This document shows, piece after piece, positions 55,195 to 64,000 of a DNA stretch of 64,000 nucleotides. The first letter of the stretch is position 1. Each line of letters begins with the position of its first letter. Made by a program: the position numbers and the translations under genes. The notes beneath the pieces were generated by a model. That model saw nothing but the letters and a program-made list of their open reading frames with translations. It searched no databases and was not told where the DNA came from. This DNA is from JAWLDB01 sp041686915 (GTDB taxonomy: Bacteria; Bacillota; UBA994; UBA5500): positions 3,158-67,157 of the forward strand of contig JAWLDB010000001.1 in NCBI GenBank assembly GCA_041686915.1. The letters are read 5' to 3'.

Positions 55195-56448
55195 ATGCGC
55201 GTACTAGTCCTGGGCAACAATGCCCGTGAACATGCACTTGCTTGGAAAATTGCCCAAAGCGAGAACCTGCAAAAGCTCTACTGCGCTCCAGGTAATCCTG
55301 GCACAGCAGAGATAGCGGAAAACTTGCCATGTGACATTCAGAACCCGGATCAAGTAGTGGAGTTAACTCTGCGTTATGCCATAGACCTTCTGGTGATAGG
55401 GCCAGAGGCCCCCCTCGCTGCTGGAGTTGCGGACCGGGTACGCGAGCAAAACCCTTCCTGCGCAGTATTTGGACCGTCAAAAGCAGCTGCCAGGCTGGAA
55501 TGGAGCAAAGCATACGCCAAGAGCTTTATGAACAGGTACAGCATTCCTACAGCTGAGCACCGCACCTTCGACCAGCCCTTGCAGGCTTTGGCCTACCTTT
55601 CCTCATGCCAATTACCGGTAGTCATCAAGGCCGACGGGTTGGCTGCCGGCAAAGGGGTTATCATTGCCTTTACCCGCGAGGAGGCCGAGGCAGCGGTTTC
55701 CAGGCTGCCTGCAAGTCAGAGTCTGGTAGTAGAAGAATACCTGATCGGTCGGGAAGTATCCATATTCGCGCTAACTGATGGAGAGAGGTACTACCTGCTT
55801 GAAGCAGCAGAGGACCACAAGCAGCTACTGGATGGTGACCGGGGCCCGAACACCGGTGGAATGGGAGCATATTCCCCTGTATCCTATTTGACCGAAGAGC
55901 TGTGTGAGGATGTGTCACACATAGTTGAGCAAACGCTGCATGGACTAAGGTCCGAGGGCGCAGTGTACCGGGGAGTTATTTACCTGGGCCTTATGCTTAC
56001 GCCACAAGGGGTAAAGGTGCTGGAGTACAATGCACGCTTTGGTGACCCGGAGTGCCAGGTGTTGATGTGCAGACTGGCTGGTGATGTACTTCCTTACTTG
56101 GATGGCGCTGCCAGAGGGCAGTTGCCGCCAGCCCCTCCTACCTGGAGTAAGCAAGCGGTGGCCTTGATAGTCGCTTGCGGAGCGGAGTACCCGGAGAAAG
56201 GGTCAAAGCACGTCCCCATCTTCGGCCTTGGCAGAATTAAGCACCAAGAGTGCGTTATCTTTCATGCCGGAACCAGTCTGGAAGACGGCCAGTTGGTCAC
56301 TAGCGGAGGGAGAATACTCAATGTAGTCGGCATCGGGAAAGACTTGCCGGAGGCTCTGCAGCACGCCTATGGCGGAATGGAGTCGATTTCATTTGCCGGC
56401 ATGCATTTCCGAAGAGATATCGGCAGAAGGAGAGGGGACTTTGCATGA
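55195..56448 (+). CDS. purD: Phosphoribosylamine-glycine ligase PurD
   Basis: 417 residues. It makes GAR from phosphoribosylamine and glycine with ATP-grasp chemistry. The start is [17 protein letters not shown], then [38 protein letters not shown] (kept as DHKQLLDGD and [10 protein letters not shown]) and [14 protein letters not shown] 55195 follows AAGGAGG; the frame upstream overlaps purH. It overlaps purE by four bases. Confidence 0.97.
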   Translation: MRVLVLGNNAREHALAWKIAQSENLQKLYCAPGNPGTAEIAENLPCDIQNPDQVVELTLRYAIDLLVIGPEAPLAAGVADRVREQNPSCAVFGPSKAAARLEWSKAYAKSFMNRYSIPTAEHRTFDQPLQALAYLSSCQLPVVIKADGLAAGKGVIIAFTREEAEAAVSRLPASQSLVVEEYLIGREVSIFALTDGERYYLLEAAEDHKQLLDGDRGPNTGGMGAYSPVSYLTEELCEDVSHIVEQTLHGLRSEGAVYRGVIYLGLMLTPQGVKVLEYNARFGDPECQVLMCRLAGDVLPYLDGAARGQLPPAPPTWSKQAVALIVACGAEYPEKGSKHVPIFGLGRIKHQECVIFHAGTSLEDGQLVTSGGRILNVVGIGKDLPEALQHAYGGMESISFAGMHFRRDIGRRRGDFA

Positions 56449-56936
56449 AAGCACTAGTAGGGGTGATCATGGGCAGTCAGTCAGACTGGCCAGTTATGCA
56501 GGAAGCCTGTCGCATTCTGGAGGAACTGCAGGTTCCTCATGAACGCCAGGTGGTTTCAGCCCACCGCACTCCGGAGTTGATGTTTGAATATGCAGAAACA
56601 GCTGGCGAGAGAGGCATCAAGGTGATTATCGCTGGGGCAGGCGGAGCAGCACATTTGCCAGGAATGGTGGCCAGCAAGACCGTATTGCCTGTAATCGGTG
56701 TGCCTGTGCCTTCGCGGCACCTACAGGGGCTTGATTCACTCTTGTCTATTGTGCAAATGCCTGCTGGCGTGCCTGTGGCAACAGTTGCCATTGGGATAGC
56801 TGGAGCCAAAAACGCTGCCTTGCTGGCGTGTCAGATGCTAGGCATGGAAGACCCGGCGCTGCAAGCAAAGCTAGCTGAGCGGCGCAGAACAGCAGCTGAG
56901 CAGGTACAAGCGCAAGCGAGGCTCGAAATCGAGTGA
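56445..56936 (+). CDS. purE: N5-CAIR mutase PurE (class I)
   Basis: 163 residues. It converts N5-CAIR to CAIR. Its [18 protein letters not shown] and [11 protein letters not shown] blocks are the active-site loops. Together with PurK it makes the class I, ATP-using route. It overlaps both neighbours by four bases. Confidence 0.97.
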   Translation: MKALVGVIMGSQSDWPVMQEACRILEELQVPHERQVVSAHRTPELMFEYAETAGERGIKVIIAGAGGAAHLPGMVASKTVLPVIGVPVPSRHLQGLDSLLSIVQMPAGVPVATVAIGIAGAKNAALLACQMLGMEDPALQAKLAERRRTAAEQVQAQARLEIE

Positions 56937-58063
56937 GCAAGCGTACCATACTACCTGGCGCCACAATCGGCATACTCGGGGGCGGACAGCTCGGTCGCAT
57001 GACCGCCATTGAGGCAAAGCAGATGGGCTACAGGGTGCTCTGCCTGGACCCTACTCCCGACTCGCCCTGCGGCCAGGTCTGCGACGGACAGATTGTGGCT
57101 CCACTCGATGACCTGGAAGGAGCGCTCGAACTGGCGCGCCAGAGTGACGTTCTAGTCTATGAGTTTGAAAATGTAGATAAAAAAGTTGTGCAAGCGCTAG
57201 AGCAAACGTATCATCTACCGCAAGGCAGTCGCGTGTTGGGTATAACCCAAGACCGTGTACAGGAAAAAGCGGAAATCGTCAAGGCTGGCTTCCCGGTTGT
57301 CCCTTACCGCGTCTTATCCCGGTTTGACGAACTCGAACCAGCGCTGAAGGAGCTCGGCTACCCGGCGGTGCTAAAGACAGCGCGGGGTGGATACGACGGT
57401 AAAGGTCAATTGGTAATCCACTCAGTGGACGATTTGGACGCAGCAGAAAGCATAATGCCACAGACAAATGCTTGGGTTCTGGAGAAATTTGTGCAGCTCG
57501 AGGCCGAAATCTCCGTAATTGTAGCGCGTAGTCAGAGCGGCCAGCTCAGTTCTTTCCCGGTGGGCGAAAACAAGCACCGTAACAATGTCCTGCATACAAC
57601 TGTCGTACCTGCCAGAATCGAACCATCTGTCTGCAACGCGGCCAAAGCGATAGCTGAAGGTATCGCTTCTGCCTTTAGCGTCGTAGGGATGCTGGCAGTA
57701 GAGTTCTTTGTTACTCCAGAAGGCCTCATGGTCAACGAATTGGCGCCACGTCCACATAATTCGGGACACTATACCTTTGGAGCCTGCTATACATCGCAAT
57801 TTGAGCAGTTTGTGCGGGCTGTTTGTGATTTGCCACTTGGACCGACTGACTTGCTCTATCCAGTGGTGATGGTCAATATTCTGGGCGAGAGTATCCCGCA
57901 GCTGTTTGAGTCAATTGGCGAAATATCCCGTGATATTAAGTTGCATCTTTATGGTAAGAAAGGTAACCCGCAGCCTCGCCGCAAAATGGGGCACTTGCTT
58001 GTTAAGACACAACGTCCAGACGAGGTAATTAGCTGGGTTGACGGAGTATTGTATCAGGAATAG
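56933..58063 (+). CDS. purK: N5-CAIR synthetase PurK
   Basis: 376 residues. It carboxylates AIR with bicarbonate and ATP. It shows [11 protein letters not shown] at the start, [26 protein letters not shown] and the [14 protein letters not shown] metal/ATP block. GTG 56933 overlaps the purE stop. It is the last gene of the pur run. Confidence 0.97.
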   Translation: MSKRTILPGATIGILGGGQLGRMTAIEAKQMGYRVLCLDPTPDSPCGQVCDGQIVAPLDDLEGALELARQSDVLVYEFENVDKKVVQALEQTYHLPQGSRVLGITQDRVQEKAEIVKAGFPVVPYRVLSRFDELEPALKELGYPAVLKTARGGYDGKGQLVIHSVDDLDAAESIMPQTNAWVLEKFVQLEAEISVIVARSQSGQLSSFPVGENKHRNNVLHTTVVPARIEPSVCNAAKAIAEGIASAFSVVGMLAVEFFVTPEGLMVNELAPRPHNSGHYTFGACYTSQFEQFVRAVCDLPLGPTDLLYPVVMVNILGESIPQLFESIGEISRDIKLHLYGKKGNPQPRRKMGHLLVKTQRPDEVISWVDGVLYQE

Positions 58064-58293
58064 CTCTGGTTCCCTAAACCAATATATCCCTGCATATGGC
58101 AGTAGTTTAGTTGCCTAAAACACAATACTATGATAAAGTAATTGAGATCATAGCTGACGCCTAATGTAGGGTTGACTAACCCGTTATCGGCGGGTGTCAT
58201 ACTATTGGGGGATGAACTTGAGAAAATAGCAGACAAAATCTATGAGCTACCTGTTTTTCAGGTAGCTCCTTGCTATGTGGGAGGTAGTAATAA
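58064..58293 (+). other. Structured leader upstream of the Mrp/Mbh-like operon
   Basis: Consecutive stems: GACGCC (58156-58161) with GGTGTC (58193-58198) enclosing GGGTT/AACCC; a CTATT/AATAG stem; then a perfect 10-bp hairpin GAGCTACCTG/CAGGTAGCTC (58244-58268) with a T loop but no T-tract after it. It could be the end of the pur operon, a regulatory leader for the ion-transport genes, or both. I do not recognise a known riboswitch with certainty. Confidence 0.5.
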
Positions 58294-58791
58294 TTGTCAA
58301 ATCGCTTTACGCGTAAAACTGGTTGGCTCCTTACACTGCTGTTGATGTGGATTTTGTTTGCCCAGAGGCTGGACTATCAAACCTTGGCTACTGGGGTGAT
58401 TGTGTCCGCCGTCATTGTAGTGGTCAACGACAACCTGTTGCTCAGTTTGGGCTCCGACTTGCATGTAACCCCGCGGACAATCATGGCTTGGGTGGCTTTT
58501 TGGGGATCAATGATAGTAGAGATCTTCAAAGCGGGATGGCAGGTTGCCAGATTGGCATTTGCTCCACGCCTGTCGCTGAGCCCTGGATTTGTTTCTTATG
58601 ACCCGGAGCTGAAAGAACAGATGATGCGGGTATCTCTGGCAAACAGCATCACCTTAACCCCGGGCACATTAACCGTAGAAGCGCCTGATGAAGGTTTGTT
58701 CGTTATACACGTTTTGACAGAAGAGAGTGGGGAAGGCCTCAAAGGATGGCACATCCAACAGAGGCTCGCCGCCATGGAAAGGAAGAACTAG
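58294..58791 (+). CDS. mrpE: Mrp/Mbh-type antiporter subunit E (MnhE/MbhA)
   Basis: 165 residues. Hydrophobic helices in the first half (LLTLLLMWILFAQRLDYQ, VIVSAVIVVVND) and a small cytoplasmic end with NSITLTPGTLTVE, the best-conserved MnhE block. TTG 58294 follows GGGAGGT. It is the first of a tightly packed series in the order E-F-G-(DUF4040)-(MrpA end)-B-C-D, the same order as mbhA-H of archaeal membrane hydrogenase. Subunits with this order couple ion transport to redox or act as Na+/H+ antiporters. Confidence 0.92.
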   Translation: MSNRFTRKTGWLLTLLLMWILFAQRLDYQTLATGVIVSAVIVVVNDNLLLSLGSDLHVTPRTIMAWVAFWGSMIVEIFKAGWQVARLAFAPRLSLSPGFVSYDPELKEQMMRVSLANSITLTPGTLTVEAPDEGLFVIHVLTEESGEGLKGWHIQQRLAAMERKN

Positions 58792-58792
58792 A

Positions 58793-59056
58793 GTGCACGA
58801 AGTACTTCTTGCCACCTGTCTAGGTCTGATTCTGCTTACCTTCGCATCTTTGTATAGGGCCATCGTAGGTCCTACGCCGGCCGATCGGGCCGTAGCCATC
58901 AACGTCATCGGCACTAAGACTATTGTGATTCTGGCTCTAATAGGTTTTATTTTTCAGGAGACGCCGTTCTATATAGACGTTGCACTAGTCTATGCGTTGA
59001 TTAGCTTTCTACTAACTATCGGAGTAGCCCGTTATCTTGAACGGGGAACTCTTTAA
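58793..59056 (+). CDS. mrpF: Mrp/Mbh-type subunit F (MnhF/MbhB)
   Basis: 87 residues, three hydrophobic helices. The conserved YRAIVGPTPADRAVAIN motif marks MnhF. GTG 58793 lies one base after the mrpE stop. It overlaps the beginning of the mrpG frame. Confidence 0.92.
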   Translation: MHEVLLATCLGLILLTFASLYRAIVGPTPADRAVAINVIGTKTIVILALIGFIFQETPFYIDVALVYALISFLLTIGVARYLERGTL

Positions 59057-59069
59057 AGGGGTGTCTTGG

Positions 59070-59360
59070 GTGCAGTATATTGGCGCGGCTCTGATGTTTG
59101 CCGGACTGTTCTTCTTTGCATCTGGCACCGTAGGATTACTTAGATTTCCCGACGTTTTCACCCGCATGCACGCCACAACCAAATCCGATACGCTGGGTGC
59201 AGGTCTGGTGCTGCTAGGTCTGGCTTTCTTTCCAGGCGATATTTACCTCAAGCTGAAGCTCATGTTGGTCGTTGTCTTTTTGTGGATCAGTAACCCGACA
59301 GCGGCTCACTATATGGCCAGAGCGGTTTACCGTTCTCAGCGGAAGGGAGATGATGCCTGA
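59070..59360 (+). CDS. mrpG: Mrp/Mbh-type subunit G (MnhG/MbhC)
   Basis: 96 residues, three helices. GLLRFPDVFTRMHATTKSDTLG is the family core, kept here as RFPDVFTRMHA. GTG 59070, six bases after AGGGGTG, is preferred to the TTG at 59037 inside mrpF. The stop overlaps the next start as TGATG. Confidence 0.9.
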   Translation: MQYIGAALMFAGLFFFASGTVGLLRFPDVFTRMHATTKSDTLGAGLVLLGLAFFPGDIYLKLKLMLVVVFLWISNPTAAHYMARAVYRSQRKGDDA

Positions 59361-59602
59361 TGCTGGATCTAATCAATGTACTGTTGCTGTTGTTTCTAAT
59401 ACTCGCCGCAGTTGTGGTTGCGCGCACGAAGGACTTACTCAGCGCCGTGTTCTTCCTCTCAGCATACAGCCTGGTAATGTCAATCATTTGGCAGCAATTG
59501 CACTCTCCGGATATTGCTATCACAGAGGCCGCGATCGGGGCAGGGGCTACAGGTCTGCTCTTCCTGGCAGCAATCAGTCGCAGCAGGAGGCATGAAGAAT
59601 GA
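59360..59602 (+). CDS. MbhD-like subunit (DUF4040, equivalent to part of MrpA)
   Basis: 80 residues, mostly membrane. KDLLSAVFFLSAYSLVMS and SPDIAITEAAIGAGAT match the DUF4040/MbhD segment found at the C-terminal part of long MrpA proteins. Here it is a separate gene. It overlaps the next gene by four bases. Confidence 0.85.
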   Translation: MLDLINVLLLLFLILAAVVVARTKDLLSAVFFLSAYSLVMSIIWQQLHSPDIAITEAAIGAGATGLLFLAAISRSRRHEE

Positions 59603-59868
59603 GGTCATTTTTGTCACTGCTGGTACTGCTTGGGTTAGGAGCGCTCCTGATTACAGCCGTTGCCGAGATGCCTTTGTTCGGAGCACCCGACTCGCCGGCT
59701 CACCAGGGAATTGCTATCAAGTACGTGAGCGATGCTCCGCATGATACAGGGGCCATTAATGTAATCTCCGCAATCATTCTCGATTACCGCGCCTTCGACA
59801 CACTAGGGGAGGCCACCGTGCTGTTTGTCGCTGTAGTAGCCGTTTCGGCTGTGCTAAGCAAGAGGTGA
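59599..59868 (+). CDS. MbhE-like subunit (MrpA C-terminal segment)
   Basis: 89 residues with an N-terminal helix and a C-terminal helix. NVISAIILDYRAFDTLGEATVLFVAV is the diagnostic end of MrpA/MbhE (kept as ILDYRAFDTLGE). It is encoded separately from the antiporter module, as in Mbh. mrpB starts four bases after it. Confidence 0.85.
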   Translation: MRSFLSLLVLLGLGALLITAVAEMPLFGAPDSPAHQGIAIKYVSDAPHDTGAINVISAIILDYRAFDTLGEATVLFVAVVAVSAVLSKR

Positions 59869-59872
59869 TAAG

Positions 59873-60313
59873 ATGCAAGACATCGTATTGGAGCTGGTAA
59901 CTCGCCTGCTGATACCATTTGTCCAACTGCTCGGAGCATATATCTTACTGCACGGGCACCTATCTCCGGGTGGCGCGTTTTCGGGCGGGACGATCATCGG
60001 CACCAGCCTGATTTTTTACAGCATGGCGTTTCGTTATAGCAAAAGGCGACATCTCCTCAAGCACGATACCTCTATGAAGTTTGAGGCCGGTGGCGCATTG
60101 CTTTACGTGGTGGTCGGATTGATCGGAATCCTGTTTGGTTTCCGGTTCCTCACCAATCAAGGGGTTTTCCCGATTGGAACCCCGGGCCGGTTATGGAGTA
60201 GTGGTATGATTTTGCTGGTTACCTTGGGTCTTGGGGTTAAGGTGGCCAGTACTGTGTTTACTATGTTTCAGGAACTCCTGGAGGGAGGAACGGAGCTCGA
60301 TGGGCATGATTGA
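59873..60313 (+). CDS. mrpB: Mrp/Mbh-type subunit B (MnhB/MbhF)
   Basis: 146 residues, four hydrophobic helices. LLGAYILLHGHLSPGGAFSGG is the family signature (kept as HGHLSPGGAFSGG). ATG 59873 follows GAGGTGATAAG. It overlaps mrpC by 14 bp. Confidence 0.92.
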   Translation: MQDIVLELVTRLLIPFVQLLGAYILLHGHLSPGGAFSGGTIIGTSLIFYSMAFRYSKRRHLLKHDTSMKFEAGGALLYVVVGLIGILFGFRFLTNQGVFPIGTPGRLWSSGMILLVTLGLGVKVASTVFTMFQELLEGGTELDGHD

Positions 60314-60677
60314 TAGATTGGGTCAAAATCTCTACTACCTGGTCTCGATAATCCTGTTTATTATCGGGTTCCACACCATGCTCACGCATAATAACCTGAT
60401 AAAGAAGATCATGGGCATGAATATCATGGACGCTGCTTTATTCCTGTTCTTTGTATCTATTGGATACATTCAGGGAGGGCAGGCGCCAATTCTCACCGAA
60501 AATGCTGGCAGGCTGGTAAATCCGGTTCCTTCAGCCTTGATCCTCACCGGCATCGTTATTTCGGTCAGTTTCACAGCTTTCGCATTAGCATTGGTGGTCC
60601 TGCTTTATAAGCACTATGGAACACTTGATGCAGATAAGATCTTGGCATTACGGAGTAAGAACTATGAACAACATTGA
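60300..60677 (+). CDS. mrpC: Mrp/Mbh-type subunit C (MnhC/MbhG, NuoK-like)
   Basis: 125 residues, three helices with the NuoK-like NLIKKIMGMNIMDAALFLFF core and PVPSALILTGIVIS. ATG 60300 overlaps the end of mrpB; ATG 60306 is an alternative. It overlaps the mrpD start by 14 bp. Confidence 0.92.
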   Translation: MGMIDRLGQNLYYLVSIILFIIGFHTMLTHNNLIKKIMGMNIMDAALFLFFVSIGYIQGGQAPILTENAGRLVNPVPSALILTGIVISVSFTAFALALVVLLYKHYGTLDADKILALRSKNYEQH

Positions 60678-62136
60678 GCATTATCCGGTATTAACGATTG
60701 TAGTACTATTAGCCACAGCCTTCGTCGTTCCGGTATTATATAAGAAGCAGAAGCTAATCACCTGGCTATTCCTAGGCGCTGGAGCAGTATCTTTCTGGTT
60801 CGCCTTGGGTACAGCAGCAAGGGTGATGTCTACAGGCACCTTTGCTTCGGTGTTAGGCAGCTGGCCAGTTCCCTTTGGGATTGAACTGCAGGTTGATGCA
60901 TTGGGAGCATTTACGAGCTTAGTCTTTGCGACCCTGGCCCTGCCGATATTCTGGCACGCGGCTATGACTGCCAAGAAAGAAGTCGGCTCGGTCAGTGGGT
61001 ATTTTACCTTGCTCCTACTGCTTACTGCGGCCCTGCATGGTATTGTTCTGACCGGCGACATATTCAATATGTTCGTGTTCATTGAAATTAGTTCGTTGGC
61101 AGCGGTAGCCATCATCGCCATCAAGCTGACGAAGGAGAGCATCGAAGCGTCGTTCCGCTACCTGGTGCTTAGCGCTTTGGGCTCAGGTGGTATTCTGTTT
61201 GCCATCGCTCTAATCTTTATGATCACAGGCCACCTGAACATGGAGTTCATTTACGAGACTCTGCTTTCTACAGCTGGTCATTACCCGCTGAATGTAACTA
61301 CGGCAATCGGTTTTATGTTGGTTGGTTTTGGGGTGAAAGCAGCCCTGTTCCCCCTGCATGTTTGGTTGCCTGATGCTCACTCCAATGCCCCTACGGCCTC
61401 CAGTGCTATCCTGTCAGGCCTGGTTGTCAAAGCCTATATTGTAGGGTTTATCAGGCTGGTGTACCTGGCCTTTGGCACAGAGATCTTCCTATCCTTACCG
61501 CTACGGCCGATTCTCTTGACCATGGCAACAGCAGCTATTCTGATTGGGTCACTGTTTGCCCTGGCTCAAGGAGACCTGAAGCGGTTGTTGGCATTCTCTA
61601 CCGTAGCGCAGGTTGGATACATTTTTCTAGGGTTTGCATTGTTTGGTGAGAGGGCATTGCAGGGTGCGTTTCTGCACATCCTCAACCATGCCCTAATGAA
61701 GGGAGCTCTCTTTCTCTCTGCCGGTGTAATCATTCAGCAGACCGGCGCTAAGAAGCTGTCACAGATTTCAGGCCTGGGGAGACGCCTGCCCATTACCTTC
61801 GGGGTCTTCACCATAGGGGTGTTGTCCATGATAGGCATTCCGGGCTTCGCTGGTTTCGTTTCCAAGCTCTACTTGGCCCTGGGTGCATTGGACCAAGATT
61901 TGGTGCCGTTTGCGATAGTAATCTTAATTAGTAGTTTGTTGAACGCTGTCTATTACCTCCCTATAATCACTAATGCCTTCTTTGGAAAAGACACCGAGTT
62001 ACAGGGCGCTGCAGATCCACCCTGGCCAACCCGGCTGCCAATGCTAATCCTAGGTGGCGGCGTTGTTCTCCTTGGTCTGTACCCAGCCCTGGCTCTACCT
62101 TTGGTTCGCCAGGCAGCAAGCTTGCTCTTTAGATAA
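60664..62136 (+). CDS. mrpD: Mrp/Mbh-type subunit D (NuoN/NuoM-like proton-conducting subunit)
   Basis: 490 residues, about 14 membrane helices. LTGDIFNMFVFIEISSLAAVAIIA has the conserved helix-5 glutamate; the KAALFPLHVWLPDAHSNAPT segment (kept as FPLHVWLPDAHS) carries the conserved lysine/histidine channel. These are ion-conducting antiporter-like subunits. ATG 60664 lies inside mrpC. Confidence 0.92.
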   Translation: MNNIEHYPVLTIVVLLATAFVVPVLYKKQKLITWLFLGAGAVSFWFALGTAARVMSTGTFASVLGSWPVPFGIELQVDALGAFTSLVFATLALPIFWHAAMTAKKEVGSVSGYFTLLLLLTAALHGIVLTGDIFNMFVFIEISSLAAVAIIAIKLTKESIEASFRYLVLSALGSGGILFAIALIFMITGHLNMEFIYETLLSTAGHYPLNVTTAIGFMLVGFGVKAALFPLHVWLPDAHSNAPTASSAILSGLVVKAYIVGFIRLVYLAFGTEIFLSLPLRPILLTMATAAILIGSLFALAQGDLKRLLAFSTVAQVGYIFLGFALFGERALQGAFLHILNHALMKGALFLSAGVIIQQTGAKKLSQISGLGRRLPITFGVFTIGVLSMIGIPGFAGFVSKLYLALGALDQDLVPFAIVILISSLLNAVYYLPIITNAFFGKDTELQGAADPPWPTRLPMLILGGGVVLLGLYPALALPLVRQAASLLFR

Positions 62137-62162
62137 AGCTAGAACTGGAGGCGCATTTCCCA

Positions 62163-63644
62163 ATGCAAAACACATCCATGGTACCCGTGTACGCGGTCTT
62201 AATTCCACTTTTGACAACTGTCGTGATTTATCTGATTGAGAGACGGTCATGGCAGTGGAGAAACAGACTGTCTACCCTAGCCTGTCTCGGCTCATTCTTG
62301 GTAGTTATCAGTCAGTACCAGGCTATCCAACAAGGAAGTACGCTCGTTGCCAAGTATCCAACAATTATGCCACCTCTCGGCCTGAGCTTCCGTATGGACT
62401 CGCTTGGCTTTCTCGCCGCTGCGGTTATATCAGGTGTATGGTTTCTGGTCACTGTCTACGCAACTGAGTATATGGCTAAAGAGCACCATAAAAACCGCTT
62501 TTACCCTTTCCTGGTGCTGACCCTGGCTGGCGCAATGGGTGTTGTGCTCAGTGGAGACCTGTTTACATTCTTCCTCAGCTTCGAACTCATGTCTCTCTCT
62601 GCTTATGTGCTGGTTGTGCATGAGGAAACCGAGGAAGCGATGAAGGCAGGCTACAAATACTTGATCCTGACCATCGTAGGTGGCTTGGCTCTATTCTTTG
62701 CCATTGTGGCAGTGTTTGAGCTGGCTGGTACCGTTGCCTTCGTACCTGGTGGTCTGATCAAAGAACCAAGCAGATTGGCACTGTTTGCTTTCATCGGGTT
62801 CTTTATTGGTTTCGGAATTAAGGCTGGTATCGTGCCCTTGCACGTTTGGTTGCCGGAGGCCCATCCCGTGGCTCCGTCACCAGCTAGTGCTCTGCTGTCC
62901 GGATTAATGCTGAAAACCGGTGCCTACGGTTTACTGCGGGTCGTCTTTGATATCTTCGACTATCGGGCTATACAGGCGGCGGGCTGGAATCAGGCACTGT
63001 TGGTGTTTGCGGCAATTACAATCATCATGGGTTCTGCGGTAGCTATCACCCAGGACGACATCAAACGCCGGCTGGCCTATTCCAGTGTTGGACAGATGGG
63101 ATATATTCTGCTAGGCATTGGCTTACTGCAGGAGCGGGCTTTGATCGGGGTTATTTTCCACATCTTTGCCCATGCATTGATGAAGTCCACTCTTTTCCTC
63201 TCAGCGGGAGCTATCATCTATCGTACAGGCAAGCGCAAGGTCTCTGAATGGGCAGGATTAGGCCGCGAGATGCCACTAACCTTCTTGGCCTTCACTGCAG
63301 CGGCTTTCTCAATGATCGGCATCCCACCCATGGTTGGCTTTGTGTCCAAGTGGGAGTTGGGGTTAGGAGCACTGGATGCGGGCAATTGGGGTTTTGTGGT
63401 TTTGCTGCTGCTCAGCTCCCTGCTTAACTTTGTATACTATTTCCCGGCAATTCAGGCTGCTTTCTTCGGTGGGGGTCATGGTCATGGGGAACAGGTAAAC
63501 AGCAAGCGCGACGTTTCTCTTACCATGCTTTGGCCGATGATCACAATGGCGGTCATGATTGTACTGATTGACCTTTGGCCGCGTAACGTAGCTCTGGAGC
63601 TGGCCGAGAAGGCTGCCCATACATTCTTCGTTATAGCTAAGTAA
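62163..63644 (+). CDS. Second proton-conducting antiporter-like subunit (NuoM/MrpD family)
   Basis: 493 residues, about 14 helices. It repeats the antiporter plan: SGDLFTFFLSFELMSLSAYVLV with helix-5 Glu, KAGIVPLHVWLPEAHPVAPSPAS (kept as VPLHVWLPEAHPVAPS), ITQDDIKRRLAYSSVGQMGYI. A histidine/glycine-rich spot (GGGHGHGEQ) lies near the C-terminus. It follows mrpD by 26 bp, ATG with GGAGG upstream. Confidence 0.9.
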   Translation: MQNTSMVPVYAVLIPLLTTVVIYLIERRSWQWRNRLSTLACLGSFLVVISQYQAIQQGSTLVAKYPTIMPPLGLSFRMDSLGFLAAAVISGVWFLVTVYATEYMAKEHHKNRFYPFLVLTLAGAMGVVLSGDLFTFFLSFELMSLSAYVLVVHEETEEAMKAGYKYLILTIVGGLALFFAIVAVFELAGTVAFVPGGLIKEPSRLALFAFIGFFIGFGIKAGIVPLHVWLPEAHPVAPSPASALLSGLMLKTGAYGLLRVVFDIFDYRAIQAAGWNQALLVFAAITIIMGSAVAITQDDIKRRLAYSSVGQMGYILLGIGLLQERALIGVIFHIFAHALMKSTLFLSAGAIIYRTGKRKVSEWAGLGREMPLTFLAFTAAAFSMIGIPPMVGFVSKWELGLGALDAGNWGFVVLLLLSSLLNFVYYFPAIQAAFFGGGHGHGEQVNSKRDVSLTMLWPMITMAVMIVLIDLWPRNVALELAEKAAHTFFVIAK

Positions 63645-63675
63645 GCAGGCTGGGCTGCCAGCAAGGGAGGTTATC

Positions 63676-64000
63676 ATGGCTGCGCCGCAAATCATCCTTA
63701 TCCCTCTATTGCTTCCCCTGATAGGTAGCATTCTGATTGCCATCTGTAACCGTCAGGGCATAAAGCTGCAAAACACAGTAGCAGGCCTGACTGTGGTAGG
63801 GACCTTCCTGTCGCTAGGGTGGCTGTACCTGCTCTATCGGCAGGGTACTGCCATAAAGCTGGAGCTGCTATCGTTGCTGGACTATGGTTTGACTTTCAAG
63901 ATCTCCAGTCTGGGTATTCTGATGGCGCTCCTGGCCGCACTACTCTGGACTCTGGCAACGATTTATGCCTTTGTCTACATGCAGCATGAGCATTCCCCAG
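63676..64000 (+). CDS. Third antiporter-like subunit, N-terminal part (cut by window end)
   Basis: 108 codons from ATG 63676 (GGGAGG upstream) to the window end, all hydrophobic helices: IILIPLLLPLIGSILIAICN is typical of the NuoM/NuoL/MrpA start. It suggests at least three antiporter-like subunits in a row. The remainder of the operon, which would show whether it is an Mrp antiporter, a hydrogenase or another redox complex, is outside the window. Confidence 0.8.
   Translation, partial: MAAPQIILIPLLLPLIGSILIAICNRQGIKLQNTVAGLTVVGTFLSLGWLYLLYRQGTAIKLELLSLLDYGLTFKISSLGILMALLAALLWTLATIYAFVYMQHEHSP

Overview
The window is a chromosomal segment of an anaerobic Firmicute of the Clostridia type, at moderate GC. 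The evidence is the cdaA-cdaR-glmM-[glmS ribozyme]-glmS block, alr-mazE-mazF, a GerS-like lipoprotein next to alr, a CIRCE-controlled groESL, a PurS-type split FGAM synthase with a Gram-positive-type Fe-S PurF, an FMN riboswitch with an intrinsic terminator, PurR-like boxes, and many TTG/GTG starts behind strong GGAGG ribosome sites. I cannot name the species. Two runs of ten N (about 12577-12586 and 43815-43824) are scaffold gaps: one cuts the end of alr, the other the expression platform of a riboswitch.

Layout. 1-1.7 kb: tail of argF and a COG2403 GTPase. 2-4.7 kb: ECF sigma factor, its anti-sigma factor and a TPR protein. 4.9-10.1 kb: cyclic-di-AMP synthesis and amino-sugar synthesis, with glmS behind a self-cleaving ribozyme. 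10.3-13.4 kb: acpS, GerS-like lipoprotein, alr and the MazEF toxin-antitoxin pair. 13.6-16.4 kb: D-cysteine desulfhydrase, a gamma-glutamyl hydrolase and a DmpA peptidase. 16.5-30.8 kb: the most unusual region. Three successive pairs each join a MutL-type actin-like ATPase to an uncharacterised protein with a biotinyl/lipoyl-like N-terminus and a KOW-like C-terminus. Two small paralogous proteins accompany them, and the third pair runs into a LytS/YesN-type two-component system. No glutamate mutase subunit is present in the window.

30.8-38.7 kb: a DMT transporter; convergent to it, the riboflavin transporter ribU under an FMN riboswitch; then thiL-tsaE-tsaB-rimI-tsaD (tRNA t6A synthesis), an intergenic cluster of DnaA boxes, a radical SAM-PDZ-DUF512 protein and a 5-formyl-THF cyclo-ligase. 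38.7-43.5 kb: mobA, three 77-bp tandem repeats that keep their stems by compensatory changes, groES-groEL and guaA. 43.5-58.1 kb: a purine permease behind PurR-like boxes and a ykkC-family (probably PRPP) riboswitch, then the nearly continuous operon purB-C-S-Q-L-F-M-N-H-D-E-K, which covers PRPP to IMP. 58.3-64 kb: the start of an Mrp/Mbh-type ion-translocating membrane complex, cut by the window end.

Functionally the window is mostly core metabolism (cell wall and c-di-AMP, purines, t6A, folate, chaperones). The MutL-pair region is the best candidate for an undescribed system. Gene starts were chosen from ribosome-binding sites and family N-termini and often differ from the longest possible reading frame. 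All family calls come from reading the sequences; no search was run.
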